Below are positions 39,100 to 48,821 of a DNA stretch of 64,000 bases, piece by piece. Source of the stretch: Candidatus Treponema caballi (GTDB taxonomy: Bacteria > Spirochaetota > Spirochaetia > Treponematales > Treponemataceae); NCBI GenBank assembly GCA_018066285.1, contig JAGHRS010000002.1:186001-250000 (forward strand), in the 5' to 3' direction. A program made the translations under genes and the position numbers. Every line of letters starts with the position of its first letter. The first letter of the stretch is position 1. The notes under the pieces were generated by a model. It ran no database searches. It saw nothing but the letters and a program-made list of their open reading frames with translations, and was not told the origin of the DNA.

Positions 39100-40752
39100 T
39101 TGATTATGACTGTAATAGTATTTCTTTTGAAGTTTGTAGGCAGCCTTGGCTTTTTGATGTATGGCATGAAGCTCATGTCAGATGGTGTTCAGAAAAGTGC
39201 AGGCGAACGACTTCAAAGAACGCTGAGTGCCCTTACCGGTAACCGCCTCATGGGTCTTTTTACCGGTCTATTGATTACTATGATCATTCAGTCATCCGGT
39301 GCTACGACCGTCATGGTTGTTACTTTCGTCAATGCGGGCCTTATGACACTGCGTCAGTCAGCAGGCGTCATCTTCGGTGCAAACATCGGTACTACAATTA
39401 CAGCCTGGATTGTCTCCCTTTTCGGATTCAACTTCAACATTTCAGACTTTGCCATGCCTGTTTTCGGCATCGGTTTTTTTCTGACACTCCTTAAAAAGAA
39501 CGGCTACCGGAACTGGGGCGAGGCCCTTATGGGTTTCGGTCTGCTGTTCATTGGCCTTTCAAACCTGTCAGATGCACTTTCAGTTGAGCCTGAACGCCTT
39601 GGCTGGCTGCTTCCCGTTCAGAACTACGGTTTCATTTCCATCCTCACAGGCTTTTTCATCGGTATTGTGATTACTGCACTGCTTCATTCTTCCAGTGCGT
39701 TCAGTGCCATCGTCATCACCATGGCGTACAACGGCCTCTTGAGCTGGGAATTCTCTGCAGCGCTCACTCTTGGAAGCAACATAGGCTCTACGATAGACGC
39801 CGTTCTTGCCGCTGTGGGAACAAGTGCTGATGCAAAGCGGTCTGCGCTCATCCACGTGCTGTTCAATGTTGTCGGTACGGCACTGGCTCTTGTCTTCTTC
39901 AGACCATTCCTGGCACTTGTTGACTTCGTGACACCTGCAAGCGCAAACATCGCCATCCGCATTTCAATGCTGCATACCGTGTTTAAGACGCTGTCGACCA
40001 TTCTCTTCCTGCCGTTCGCGAATCAGCTCGCATCCTTTACAGAAAGAATCATTCCCGAGAAGAAAGACGAGTCCGGCGTATTCGTTCTTGAATTCCCTGA
40101 AAATGCAGATAAAGTCAAGGAAAACGCGACTGCATTCATTATCCGTGCGGAAAAGGCTGTTGCCGATATGGCAGACAACGTCGTGCTTCTGTACGGCACG
40201 GTCATTCAAGGATTTGACGGGGAACAGCAGAAGTTCATGGAACGTAATGTTCCTGCCGCTGAACAGATGGAAGCTTATATTGACCAGATGCATGAGGAAA
40301 TCACCCATTATCTGGTAAAGTGTGAAACGCTGCCTGTTACCCAGAAGCAGATGACGCACATCTCTCATCTCATCCAGACGGTTGATGAATACGAAAGCCT
40401 TGCTGACAACTGTTTCAGCGTTGCCAAGCTCATTGAGCGGCGCATCACTAAGGGAATGGTGTTCGATTCAGATGATGTAGAGCGCTTTGAGCCTTATGTT
40501 GAACTTGCAAGTCAGTTTGTTGATTTCATCCACCTTAATACGAACAAGGCTTTTGATAATGAAATGTTCGGTATGGCAAACTCTTACGAGGAACAGATTG
40601 ATGCCATGAAGAAGAACCTGAAGAAAGTCGGCCGTAAGCGCATTGAAAAAGGCGGAGACGTCAAGACAGAACTTCTGTACATCGACCTGGTCCGTCAGAT
40701 TGAAAAGATTGGTGACAACTGTTTCGCCATTGCTGAATCAGCACATAACTGA
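39100..40752 (+). CDS. Na/Pi cotransporter family protein with C-terminal PhoU-like domain
   Basis: FLKFVGSLGFLMYGMKLMSDGVQKSAGERLQRTLSALTGN, LITMIIQSSGATTVMVVTFVNAGLM, LLHSSSAFSAIVI. Confidence 0.9.
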   Translation: MIMTVIVFLLKFVGSLGFLMYGMKLMSDGVQKSAGERLQRTLSALTGNRLMGLFTGLLITMIIQSSGATTVMVVTFVNAGLMTLRQSAGVIFGANIGTTITAWIVSLFGFNFNISDFAMPVFGIGFFLTLLKKNGYRNWGEALMGFGLLFIGLSNLSDALSVEPERLGWLLPVQNYGFISILTGFFIGIVITALLHSSSAFSAIVITMAYNGLLSWEFSAALTLGSNIGSTIDAVLAAVGTSADAKRSALIHVLFNVVGTALALVFFRPFLALVDFVTPASANIAIRISMLHTVFKTLSTILFLPFANQLASFTERIIPEKKDESGVFVLEFPENADKVKENATAFIIRAEKAVADMADNVVLLYGTVIQGFDGEQQKFMERNVPAAEQMEAYIDQMHEEITHYLVKCETLPVTQKQMTHISHLIQTVDEYESLADNCFSVAKLIERRITKGMVFDSDDVERFEPYVELASQFVDFIHLNTNKAFDNEMFGMANSYEEQIDAMKKNLKKVGRKRIEKGGDVKTELLYIDLVRQIEKIGDNCFAIAESAHN

Positions 40753-40812
40753 TTTCTTTATCCGTATAAACTTATTCTTTTCATTTCTCATTTACATTTT
40801 TACAAACTGTAT

Positions 40813-40840
40813 TTGACATCTTGAACTGACGGTTTATACT
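40813..40840 (+). promoter_or_regulatory. Promoter of MCP gene
   Basis: TTGACA-16 nt-TATACT. Confidence 0.6.
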
Positions 40841-40899
40841 TAATTAAGAGAGTTTCTGTTTTATACAGTTTTCCCTGTTAAGGAGATTAGAAGAACACC

Positions 40900-42723
40900 A
40901 TGAAGATTACATCTTCTTACCGTTTAAAATTCATGATTATGACCGCAGTCATCATTTCTGCAGTATGTGCGGTCCTTACCTTTTTTTCTGCCCAATCAAT
41001 TGAAGAAACTGCAGTGGCAACTTTTTCAGAGCGGGGTGAAGCCATCCTTGAGGAAGCTTCTGTCTATGTAGATGGTGACAGATTTCAAGTACTTGCAGAA
41101 TCTCTTGATGAAAACGATCCGTATTACAGGGATACAAATCAGAAACTGCTGTATCTGTTCCAGTCTGTTAACTGCGAATACCTGTACTGTATGGCTCCGT
41201 ATGATGAAGATAACTTCGTGTATGTACTTGACGGTTCTGCACCGGAATGGGATGAAGAAGAGTTTTCACCCATTGGAACGCTTGAAGATATCTCAAAAGA
41301 TGGCCCTGGTATCTGGAACTGTATTGAAAAACAGGAAATGACGAATTCCGGTATCATCAATCAGGAAGATTGGGGGTGGATAACGACAATCTATCAGCCA
41401 ATCATCAATAGCAAAGGCGAATCAGTCGGTGTCCTTTGCGTAGACTTCGACGTTGATGATATCCGTGCCATTATAGTAAAGGGAACAGTCAGGTCAATCA
41501 TTGTTGCTGTTGTTGCTCTTGCTCTGGGCCTTCTTATCCTGCTCAACGGTTACCGTCTTTTCTTCAAACGCCTTCAGAGTGTTACTGACCGCATGACAAG
41601 CATTGGAACCGGAACAAGCAACCTTAGCGAGCGTCTTCAGATTACTTCCGATAGCGAAATTGACAAGCTTGCTGTTTCCTGTAACAGCGTTATGGATGCA
41701 ATGCAGACAGTCATCAACAAGGTTGCTGATACAATCGGTGTGCTTTCAAACAACAGCAAGCTGCTGTCTGACCAGAATAACGAGACATTGAATCTTATTG
41801 ATAATGCAGACAATGTACTCAAGGATATTTCCGGAAAAGCGGATAATCAGTGCCAGCTTACTGAGAATGTAAAGTCTGCCATTGATGACATGGGCGAATC
41901 CATTGAGGCAATGAACGAAAAGCTTGGAAAGCAGCGTGATGCTGTTGAACGCTCTTCTGCTGCAATTGAGGAAATCTCTGCAAGTATCATGCAGGCTGAC
42001 TCAAATATCCAGCGCATTGCTGATGAGTACAGCAATATTGTTAAGGAAGCAGCTGATGGTCAGCAGAAGCAGAAACAGGTAAGTGATAATGTCGATGCAA
42101 TTGTAAAGCAGGTTGAACAGCTGCTTTCTGCAAACGCCGTTATTACCCGCATTGCATCTCAGACTAACCTGCTCGCCATGAATGCTGCTATTGAGGCTGC
42201 TCATGCAGGGGATGCAGGTGCCGGTTTCGCTGTTGTTGCTGATGAAATCCGCTCTCTAGCTGAAACGTCGTCCAAGCAGACGTCCTCTATCAAGAAACTT
42301 ATTGCTGAAATCCGTACGGCAATGGCTGATGTTGTTGCTAGTTCTACAGCGTCTGCAATGTCATTTGAAAAGCTCGGCTCAAGCATCAGTTCTCTTGATG
42401 CCTCTGTTCAGGAAATCAAGCTTGGAATGCAGGAACAGACAAGCGGCGCCCAGGATGTTCTTGAAATGATGCGCATGCTTTCAAATATCACCAGTCTGAT
42501 TGGTGATTCTTCAGACGGCATGAAACACAAGAGCATGGAAACTAGCGAAAATGTCAACAATCTGTATATCTCTGCTGACACGATTCTTGATAATTGCGTG
42601 GGCGCCCAGAATGAGCTTGCCAAGATGAAGGAGTTTGCGCAATCAGCTGCTGGTCAATCTGAGGAGAACCTGAAGATGACCGCTGAAATAGATGATATTA
42701 CTTCTGCATATCAGACTAAATAG
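40900..42723 (+). CDS. Methyl-accepting chemotaxis protein, periplasmic sensor type
   Basis: N-terminal TM, extracytoplasmic domain, signalling tip [46 protein letters not shown]. Confidence 0.94.
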   Translation: MKITSSYRLKFMIMTAVIISAVCAVLTFFSAQSIEETAVATFSERGEAILEEASVYVDGDRFQVLAESLDENDPYYRDTNQKLLYLFQSVNCEYLYCMAPYDEDNFVYVLDGSAPEWDEEEFSPIGTLEDISKDGPGIWNCIEKQEMTNSGIINQEDWGWITTIYQPIINSKGESVGVLCVDFDVDDIRAIIVKGTVRSIIVAVVALALGLLILLNGYRLFFKRLQSVTDRMTSIGTGTSNLSERLQITSDSEIDKLAVSCNSVMDAMQTVINKVADTIGVLSNNSKLLSDQNNETLNLIDNADNVLKDISGKADNQCQLTENVKSAIDDMGESIEAMNEKLGKQRDAVERSSAAIEEISASIMQADSNIQRIADEYSNIVKEAADGQQKQKQVSDNVDAIVKQVEQLLSANAVITRIASQTNLLAMNAAIEAAHAGDAGAGFAVVADEIRSLAETSSKQTSSIKKLIAEIRTAMADVVASSTASAMSFEKLGSSISSLDASVQEIKLGMQEQTSGAQDVLEMMRMLSNITSLIGDSSDGMKHKSMETSENVNNLYISADTILDNCVGAQNELAKMKEFAQSAAGQSEENLKMTAEIDDITSAYQTK

Positions 42724-42788
42724 GAGACTTTAGTTAAAGTAGAGAGACCGGCTTTTGCCGGTCTTTTTTTTGCCCTTACATTCCTTCC

Positions 42789-42817
42789 TTGAACAGAAAC
42801 AGGGCAGATGCTATAAT
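42789..42817 (+). promoter_or_regulatory. Strong promoter upstream of glyS leader
   Basis: TTGAAC-17 nt-TATAAT. Confidence 0.7.
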
Positions 42818-42823
42818 GGCAGA

Positions 42824-42979
42824 ACTGCCCCCCGCATAGACAGGTTTTATGCGGGTCGTAGGGAAAGCTGCAGTTTACAGTGGACCCGGCGCACGCATCC
42901 AATGCTGAAACAGCTGTGTGCGACAGAATAAGGTGCCTTTCCTCCAGAAAGGCCGCAAGACGCAAGGAAGGTAAAAATC
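42824..42979 (+). ncRNA. Candidate structured 5' leader RNA of glyS (unknown class)
   Basis: Hairpins CCCGCATA/TATGCGGG (42831-42855), CGGGTC/GACCCG (42852-42888, mutually exclusive with first), CGCAC/GTGCG (42890-42922), GCCTTTC-ctcca-GAAAGGC (42935-42953). Confidence 0.5.
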
Positions 42980-44446
42980 ATGGATAATCATGAAGTTACC
43001 ATGGATAAAATCGTAAGCCTCTGCAAGAGACGCGGTTTTGTGTATCAGTCATCAGAAATTTATGGTGGCCAGGCCGGTGCCTGGGACTATGGTCCTTTAG
43101 GTGTAGATTTCAAGCGCAACATCCAGAATGCATGGTGGAAGGAAATGACCCAGCTCCACGACGATGTTGTCGGACTTGATGGTGCTATTTTCATGCATCA
43201 CACAACATGGGAAGCATCAGGTCACGTCGGTCACTTCTCAGACCCGATGATTGACTGTACTGAATGTAAAGCACGCTTCAGAGCTGACCAGCTCATTGAA
43301 GATTACTGCGATAAAAACAAGGTTGATCCCGGAAAGCCGGTTGATACCATGACTCACGAAGAGATGAAGGCTTTCATCGACGAGCACATCAACTGCCCGA
43401 CATGCGGCAGCAAGAACAGAAAATACACAGACGTACGCGAGTTCAACCTGATGTTCAAGACACACCTTGGCCCGATCGCCAACGAGTCTTCACTTATTTA
43501 CCTCCGCCCTGAGACATGCCAGTCAATTTTCGTTGACTTCAAGAACATCGTCCAGTCAAACCGCATGAAGGTTCCGTTCGGTGTTGCACAGGTAGGTAAG
43601 TCATTCCGCAACGAAATCATCTTCAAGAACTTCATTTTCCGCACATGCGAATTCGAGCAGATGGAAATGGAGTACTTCTGCAAGCCAGGAACAGAAGATG
43701 AGACATTCGAGCGCTGGAGACAGGACCGCTGGAACTTCTACAAGAAGTACGGCATCCAGGAAGACCACCTGAAGTGGCACCACCACGACAAGCTGGCTCA
43801 CTATGCAAAGGACGCATACGACGTCACCTACAAGTTCCCGATCGGATTCGAGGAAATTGAAGGTATCCACAGCCGCACAGACTTCGACCTTTCACAGCAC
43901 ATGGAATATTCCAAGAAGGATATGAACTACATCGACCAGGATGATGGCAACAAGAAGTACGTTCCATACGTAATCGAGACATCAGCCGGTCTTAACAGAA
44001 ACTTCCTGATGTTCCTGTGTGAAGCATACGAAGAAGAGAACGTCGGTACAGACGGCAAGGAAGACTACAGAACAGTCCTGCACCTTGACCCACGCCTTGC
44101 ACCAATCACTGTTGCTGTCCTTCCTCTCATGAAGAAAGACGGACTTCCTGAGAAGGCAAAGGAAATCCAGCACATGCTGAAAGAAGATTTTGTAACTGAC
44201 TTCGACGTAAGCGGTACAGTCGGTAAGCGCTACCGCCGCCAGGATGAAGTCGGAACACCGTTCTGCGTAACGATTGACTACGACACCATCCAGGAGAAGA
44301 AGGAAGACGGAACACCAAATCCTGATTTCAACACAGTAACACTGCGTTTCCGCGATTCAATGGAGCAGGTCCGCGTTCCGCTCGATGACCTTGTTACAAG
44401 AATCCACAAGGAAATCAAGAACTACAAGCCGGTTGTACGTAAATAA
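42980..44446 (+). CDS. glyS: Glycyl-tRNA synthetase (single-chain)
   Basis: MDKIVSLCKRRGFVYQSSEIYGGQAGAWDYGPLGVDFKRNIQNAWWKEM; LRPETCQSIFVDFKN; FRNEIIFKNFIFRTCEFEQMEMEYF. Confidence 0.96.
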   Translation: MDNHEVTMDKIVSLCKRRGFVYQSSEIYGGQAGAWDYGPLGVDFKRNIQNAWWKEMTQLHDDVVGLDGAIFMHHTTWEASGHVGHFSDPMIDCTECKARFRADQLIEDYCDKNKVDPGKPVDTMTHEEMKAFIDEHINCPTCGSKNRKYTDVREFNLMFKTHLGPIANESSLIYLRPETCQSIFVDFKNIVQSNRMKVPFGVAQVGKSFRNEIIFKNFIFRTCEFEQMEMEYFCKPGTEDETFERWRQDRWNFYKKYGIQEDHLKWHHHDKLAHYAKDAYDVTYKFPIGFEEIEGIHSRTDFDLSQHMEYSKKDMNYIDQDDGNKKYVPYVIETSAGLNRNFLMFLCEAYEEENVGTDGKEDYRTVLHLDPRLAPITVAVLPLMKKDGLPEKAKEIQHMLKEDFVTDFDVSGTVGKRYRRQDEVGTPFCVTIDYDTIQEKKEDGTPNPDFNTVTLRFRDSMEQVRVPLDDLVTRIHKEIKNYKPVVRK

Positions 44447-44471
44447 GCGCGCTGGCTTAAAGGAATAAACA

Positions 44472-45494
44472 ATGGAATATGTCGCCCTTGGAAAAACAAA
44501 CTTAATGGTCAGCCGGTCATCTTTCGGCGCTCTCCCCATTCAGCGGGTGAGTGACGAGCAGGCCGTCTCCATTCTGCGCGCTGCTTACGAGGGCGGCATA
44601 AACTTCTTTGACACCGCGCGTGCCTACTCCGACAGTGAGAAGAAAGTCGGCTACGCTTTCTACGGCATGCGTAAAGAAGTTTTCATAGCCACAAAGACAG
44701 CGGCAACAACCGGTGAAGAACTTCAGAGGGACCTTGCCGCCAGTCTTGAAGCCCTGCAGACAGACTACATTGACATCTACCAGCTGCATAACCCGCCGTT
44801 TGTTCCTGTTCCGGGCGGCAAGGACGGCCTGTATGACGCCCTTCGCGCGGCTAAAGCAGACGGCAATATACGGCACATCGGCATTACGAGCCACTCTCTG
44901 GAACTTGCCCGAGAGGCCGCCCGTTCAGGCCTCTACGAGACCGTACAGTATCCGTTCAGCCTGCTTTCAACGGAAGAGGAAATTGCTTTTGTAAATGAAT
45001 GCGCTGAACTTGACGTCGGCTTTATCGCTATGAAAGCGCTGTGTGGCGGCCTGCTGACTAATCTGCCGCTTGCACTCGGCTATCTCCGTCAGTTTGAGAA
45101 CGCCGTTCCAGTGTGGGGCATGCAGAAGCTTGAAGAAGTTGAGCAGCTTCTCTATTTTGAGCAGCATCTGCCTGTTGTAGACGATGCTTTCAAAGCGGAT
45201 GTCGAAGCAGAGCGCGTCTCTCTTTCAGGCGACTTCTGCCGCGGCTGCGGTTACTGCCTGCCATGTCCGGCCGGCATTCCCATCAATGACGCAAACAGAA
45301 TGAAGCAGCTGCTCCGCCGCGCGCCGACAGCCGGGTTCCTCACTGAGGAATGGAAAGAGAAGATGCTTCGTATCAATGACTGCACAAAATGCGGACAGTG
45401 TGCATCTAAATGCCCGTACGGACTGAAGCCGTTGGAAACACTTCCGTCACATCTTGAAGACTACCTGACATTCTACGAAAACAGACGTAAATAG
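44472..45494 (+). CDS. Aldo/keto reductase with C-terminal 4Fe-4S domain
   Basis: GALPIQRVSDEQAVSILRAAYEGGINFFDTARAYSDSEKKVG; CRGCGYCLPCP and CTKCGQCASKCPYGLKP. Confidence 0.9.
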   Translation: MEYVALGKTNLMVSRSSFGALPIQRVSDEQAVSILRAAYEGGINFFDTARAYSDSEKKVGYAFYGMRKEVFIATKTAATTGEELQRDLAASLEALQTDYIDIYQLHNPPFVPVPGGKDGLYDALRAAKADGNIRHIGITSHSLELAREAARSGLYETVQYPFSLLSTEEEIAFVNECAELDVGFIAMKALCGGLLTNLPLALGYLRQFENAVPVWGMQKLEEVEQLLYFEQHLPVVDDAFKADVEAERVSLSGDFCRGCGYCLPCPAGIPINDANRMKQLLRRAPTAGFLTEEWKEKMLRINDCTKCGQCASKCPYGLKPLETLPSHLEDYLTFYENRRK

Positions 45495-45544
45495 CAGATA
45501 ATAGAGAAAATCAATAAAATAGAGAAATTGTAGAAATAAGAGAA

Positions 45545-46792
45545 TTATTTCGCAGAATTAAGCTTGATGACGTCGTCAGTTTCAGCTTTGCTCAACGCGC
45601 GTACAATCTTAATGCCTGTATCTGAAGTCTGGATAACCTGAGGTTCTCCGTTCTGTCCACCGGTTGCGACAACCTGAACAATAGGATTTTTCGGATTATC
45701 CGGATTAACATCAATAACTTCAGCAACTTTTCCGTCACTCAGGAAGACATAGCAGCCAATCGGGAACAGAGACAGACAGTAGAGCAGCGCTTTGATAACC
45801 GTTTCATCATAGAACTGGCGGTTTTTGTTAAGCATTTCAACCATAGCTTCATACGGGCTCTGCGCCTCTTTGTAGTGGCGTGGAGCGGTGATTGCCTCAA
45901 ATGCGCAGGCTACAGAAATAATCTTTGCATAGAGAGAAATCTTTTCAGAAACAAGGTGACGCGGATATCCCGTTCCGTTTTCCTTTTCATGATGCTCAAG
46001 TGCGCCCAGACAGATGCTGAGCGGGAAATTCAGACCTTTGAGGATATCATAGGAAAGCAGCGGATGGGTGAAGATTGCCTTTTTTTCGTTGGGAGTCAGC
46101 GGACGGTCAGTCATGTACAGCTGTGGTGGCAGACGGATCATGCCAATTTCATGCAGGATACAAGAAACACCAAGTTCTACAAGTTTTGTAAGCGGAAGGC
46201 GAAGCTGCATTCCAATGACAATGGAAGTTGTTGTTGACCGGAGTGCATGACTAACCAGGAAGTTTCTGTCCCGTGCTTCCATATCAGGTTTTACACGGAG
46301 CACGAAACGTCTGTTTTCCTTGATGAATACGCAGAATTCCTTGACGATTTCGGATATTTCCTCATAGTTGATTTCTTTATGTGTAGCGTAATGAGTGTAG
46401 ACAGCGGCTATGTATTTCATGTATTCGTCGAAAACTTTTTCGACCATTGAAATACGGGCGGCATCGGCATCTCCTTCTGTGTCAGTGTTTTCGGAATTCT
46501 CAATGACGTTGCGGATGTTTTCAGCAAGAACGGAACCTGTTACTGGTGCATGGTTTTCCGGTGTCTCTTCTTTTACTTCTGCTGTAGATGCGGTTAAAGC
46601 CGGATTAATACCAAGAGCACCTTCAGAAAGGACTTCCTTGAAACTCCAGTCTTCCAGAGCCTTGATAAGCTGTTCTGATACGGGTACTGACTGGGGAACA
46701 AGAAGAAACTGCTTGTCGAGGATGACATCATCTGAGAAAAAGGTGTTTTCTTTCAGTTCTGTAACTGAGTAAGTGTTCATATCCCTGATCAA
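45545..46792 (-). CDS. HD-GYP domain protein (probable c-di-GMP phosphodiesterase)
   Basis: CILHEIGMIRLPPQLYMTDRPLTPNEKKAIFTHPLLSYDILKGLNFPLSICLGALEHHEKENGTGYPRHL. Confidence 0.88.
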   Translation of the reverse strand: MIRDMNTYSVTELKENTFFSDDVILDKQFLLVPQSVPVSEQLIKALEDWSFKEVLSEGALGINPALTASTAEVKEETPENHAPVTGSVLAENIRNVIENSENTDTEGDADAARISMVEKVFDEYMKYIAAVYTHYATHKEINYEEISEIVKEFCVFIKENRRFVLRVKPDMEARDRNFLVSHALRSTTTSIVIGMQLRLPLTKLVELGVSCILHEIGMIRLPPQLYMTDRPLTPNEKKAIFTHPLLSYDILKGLNFPLSICLGALEHHEKENGTGYPRHLVSEKISLYAKIISVACAFEAITAPRHYKEAQSPYEAMVEMLNKNRQFYDETVIKALLYCLSLFPIGCYVFLSDGKVAEVIDVNPDNPKNPIVQVVATGGQNGEPQVIQTSDTGIKIVRALSKAETDDVIKLNSAK

Positions 46793-46974
46793 TCCCTGAA
46801 ACGTATTTCCTTTATACAGAAAGGATCTGAGCCGGAGTACATTCTCACCTGTACTCCGCCTTCAGATATGATAACACGCTCAGACGTCTGGATGTCAACC
46901 GTCCGAACGACATGCTTCATAAAATAAGTATCGGCAGAGTCAGGAAAAAAGTTTAGGGAAGTTTGGAAAGCCAT
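46789..46974 (-). CDS. Small conserved-looking protein (61 aa) between maf-like gene and HD-GYP gene
   Basis: MAFQTSLNFFPDSADTYFMKHVVRTVDIQTSERVIISEGGVQVRMYSGSDPFCIKEIRFRD; start overlaps upstream gene end, stop TGA overlaps TTG start of next gene. Confidence 0.5.
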   Translation of the reverse strand: MAFQTSLNFFPDSADTYFMKHVVRTVDIQTSERVIISEGGVQVRMYSGSDPFCIKEIRFRD

Positions 46975-48821
46975 GCAGATATGCTTTTTTTAAGGTCTGA
47001 ATAAATCAATCTTGAGGCTGCAATATTGTCTCTGTAAGGCTTGAATGGCGTGGTTTCCGGCAGAACGGGAAGAGCCGCCAGTTCTTTTTCAAGATCGTCT
47101 TTTGTAGGAAACAGAAGGGCTGTGAGTTCAGCTGCTTCGTTTCTCCGGATGAGCGAATCGAAGTTTCCGAGAATGCGTATTGTTGCCTGAAACTCTGCTT
47201 CTGAATAGCATGGAGTATCGCATGCGGAAAGGGCAGCCTCTGCTGTTGAAAGCAGCGACGTAAGCGTTTCCTTAAGCGTGGCAACGGCTTCAGAAAGGCT
47301 TTTCCTGCGGCTTTCTGCGTTTTCCTGTGAATTGTTGCGTATTGCGCTTTCAAGACGTTCTGTAACCTGTTTTTCGCGCTCTGGAGACGAAATGAGGCGC
47401 TCCGGGTTTTCTGCCGTTATGCCTGGAATGGCAAGACTGGCTTCTGTAAGCGAGATTGTCCTGACATCAGAAAATTCCGCGCATTTGCTTTCAAACCACC
47501 ATGCGTACATGGACATGCGCTTGTCAGTTCTGAGACTTTTTCCGCGGTAGTCCTGCCTTGTTTCAGGATATGCTCCGAAAAGGGCTGACGTAATCGACGT
47601 TTCCGCATTTTTAATGCGTGTTGACTGGGTGAAAGCCTTTTCTTCAAACGTACTTCCGGAAACGTGCGTTTTTCCGCCTGGAAAGCCAAGGTCAAGGCCG
47701 GCAATGTATATGGTCTTGCAGCCGCAGTACCGGGCGAAGTCCCAGGCTGTGGAAGCGACCGAGCCACCGGTGCCGAGCGAGCCTTTTTCTCCGATACGCT
47801 TTTCAATGTACTGGCCGAGCGGAAACATGGAAGAACAGAGCACGATTTCCCGGCAGTTGAAGCGGAATACTGACGGATAAGCGGCAGATTCCGTTATGAG
47901 GATGGAATGCGGGGAAGAAAGCCTGTCGAGGTGGCGTGCATTCCAGTACTGCGGGTCACCGAGGATGATGAAATGCGGCTCGATGCCGTGAGCGAGCACT
48001 GTCCTGAGCGCTGTATCAACACAGATGAGTATGCAGCGTTTCTTTATTTCTTCAAGATGCGGCAGTATGCTTTCAAGACTCGGGCCTGCGGCAAGAACAC
48101 ATGCCGGCAGGTCTCCGGCACAATCCTTAAATCCGGTGATGCCGTTGCGTTCTGCAAGTTCAGGAAGGTTTGTACACATGTTCCTGAACCAGAGTGATGA
48201 GAATGATTTGAGCGTCCGCGTATTTATGCTTTCTTTCTGCTTGTTCCTCTGGATGAGCGTATCAACGTTTTCAAAATACTGTTTTGCGTGGTTTTCCCAT
48301 GAAGGTGTCCTGATGATGTGAAGGGAATCAAGTCCATACTGTTCAAGCAGCGGGATAAGCTGATGTTCCTGTGCTCCTATGCAGAGGATGAGCTGTTTGT
48401 GTCTGAAAATAACTTCCCAGTCCATGACTGAAAAAGAGAGGAAGAGACGGAACGGATCTGGTTCAATAGCGATGATTGGCAGCGTCGCCTTCTGTTCTGC
48501 AGCCGGAGAGAGCGCATATCCAAGGCCGTAAGAAAAGAAAACCAGGGCGGATGCGTTTTCCGGAACGGCCGTCGCGACCCGCTCTGCTTCCTTGAGCGGC
48601 GCGTAAGAGGAATGCAGCATAACGCCGTTTTCTTTTGCTGTCCAGGCTCCGTCCCGGGCAGGCAGCAATTCAATGCCGCTTTCCAGAAGCATTGTGTCCG
48701 CCCGTTCTGTAAACTCAGCTGCGGCGTCTTTCAGAAGGGAAGAAAGCGCGGGAAAGCGCTCGGTAAAAAGCGAATAGTTCCTGGAAAAAAGATCGGCACC
48801 GTCATTCAAGGAAAAGCTCAA
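46953..48821 (-). CDS. Maf-like / DUF115 motility-associated glycosyltransferase family protein
   Basis: CVLAAGPSLESILPHLEEIKKRCILICVDTALRTVLAHGIEPHFIILGDPQYWN; GGSVASTAWDFARYCGCKTIYIAGLDLGFPGGKTHVSGS. Confidence 0.82.
   Translation of the reverse strand: MSFSLNDGADLFSRNYSLFTERFPALSSLLKDAAAEFTERADTMLLESGIELLPARDGAWTAKENGVMLHSSYAPLKEAERVATAVPENASALVFFSYGLGYALSPAAEQKATLPIIAIEPDPFRLFLSFSVMDWEVIFRHKQLILCIGAQEHQLIPLLEQYGLDSLHIIRTPSWENHAKQYFENVDTLIQRNKQKESINTRTLKSFSSLWFRNMCTNLPELAERNGITGFKDCAGDLPACVLAAGPSLESILPHLEEIKKRCILICVDTALRTVLAHGIEPHFIILGDPQYWNARHLDRLSSPHSILITESAAYPSVFRFNCREIVLCSSMFPLGQYIEKRIGEKGSLGTGGSVASTAWDFARYCGCKTIYIAGLDLGFPGGKTHVSGSTFEEKAFTQSTRIKNAETSITSALFGAYPETRQDYRGKSLRTDKRMSMYAWWFESKCAEFSDVRTISLTEASLAIPGITAENPERLISSPEREKQVTERLESAIRNNSQENAESRRKSLSEAVATLKETLTSLLSTAEAALSACDTPCYSEAEFQATIRILGNFDSLIRRNEAAELTALLFPTKDDLEKELAALPVLPETTPFKPYRDNIAASRLIYSDLKKSISAWLSKLP

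Noticed and set aside
42824-42979. glyS leader as SRP RNA, T-box or RNase P RNA
   Set aside because: Could not find the SRP core (GGAAGGnAGCAG), a T-box sequence (GGTGGTACCGCG) or RNase P signature motifs by eye.
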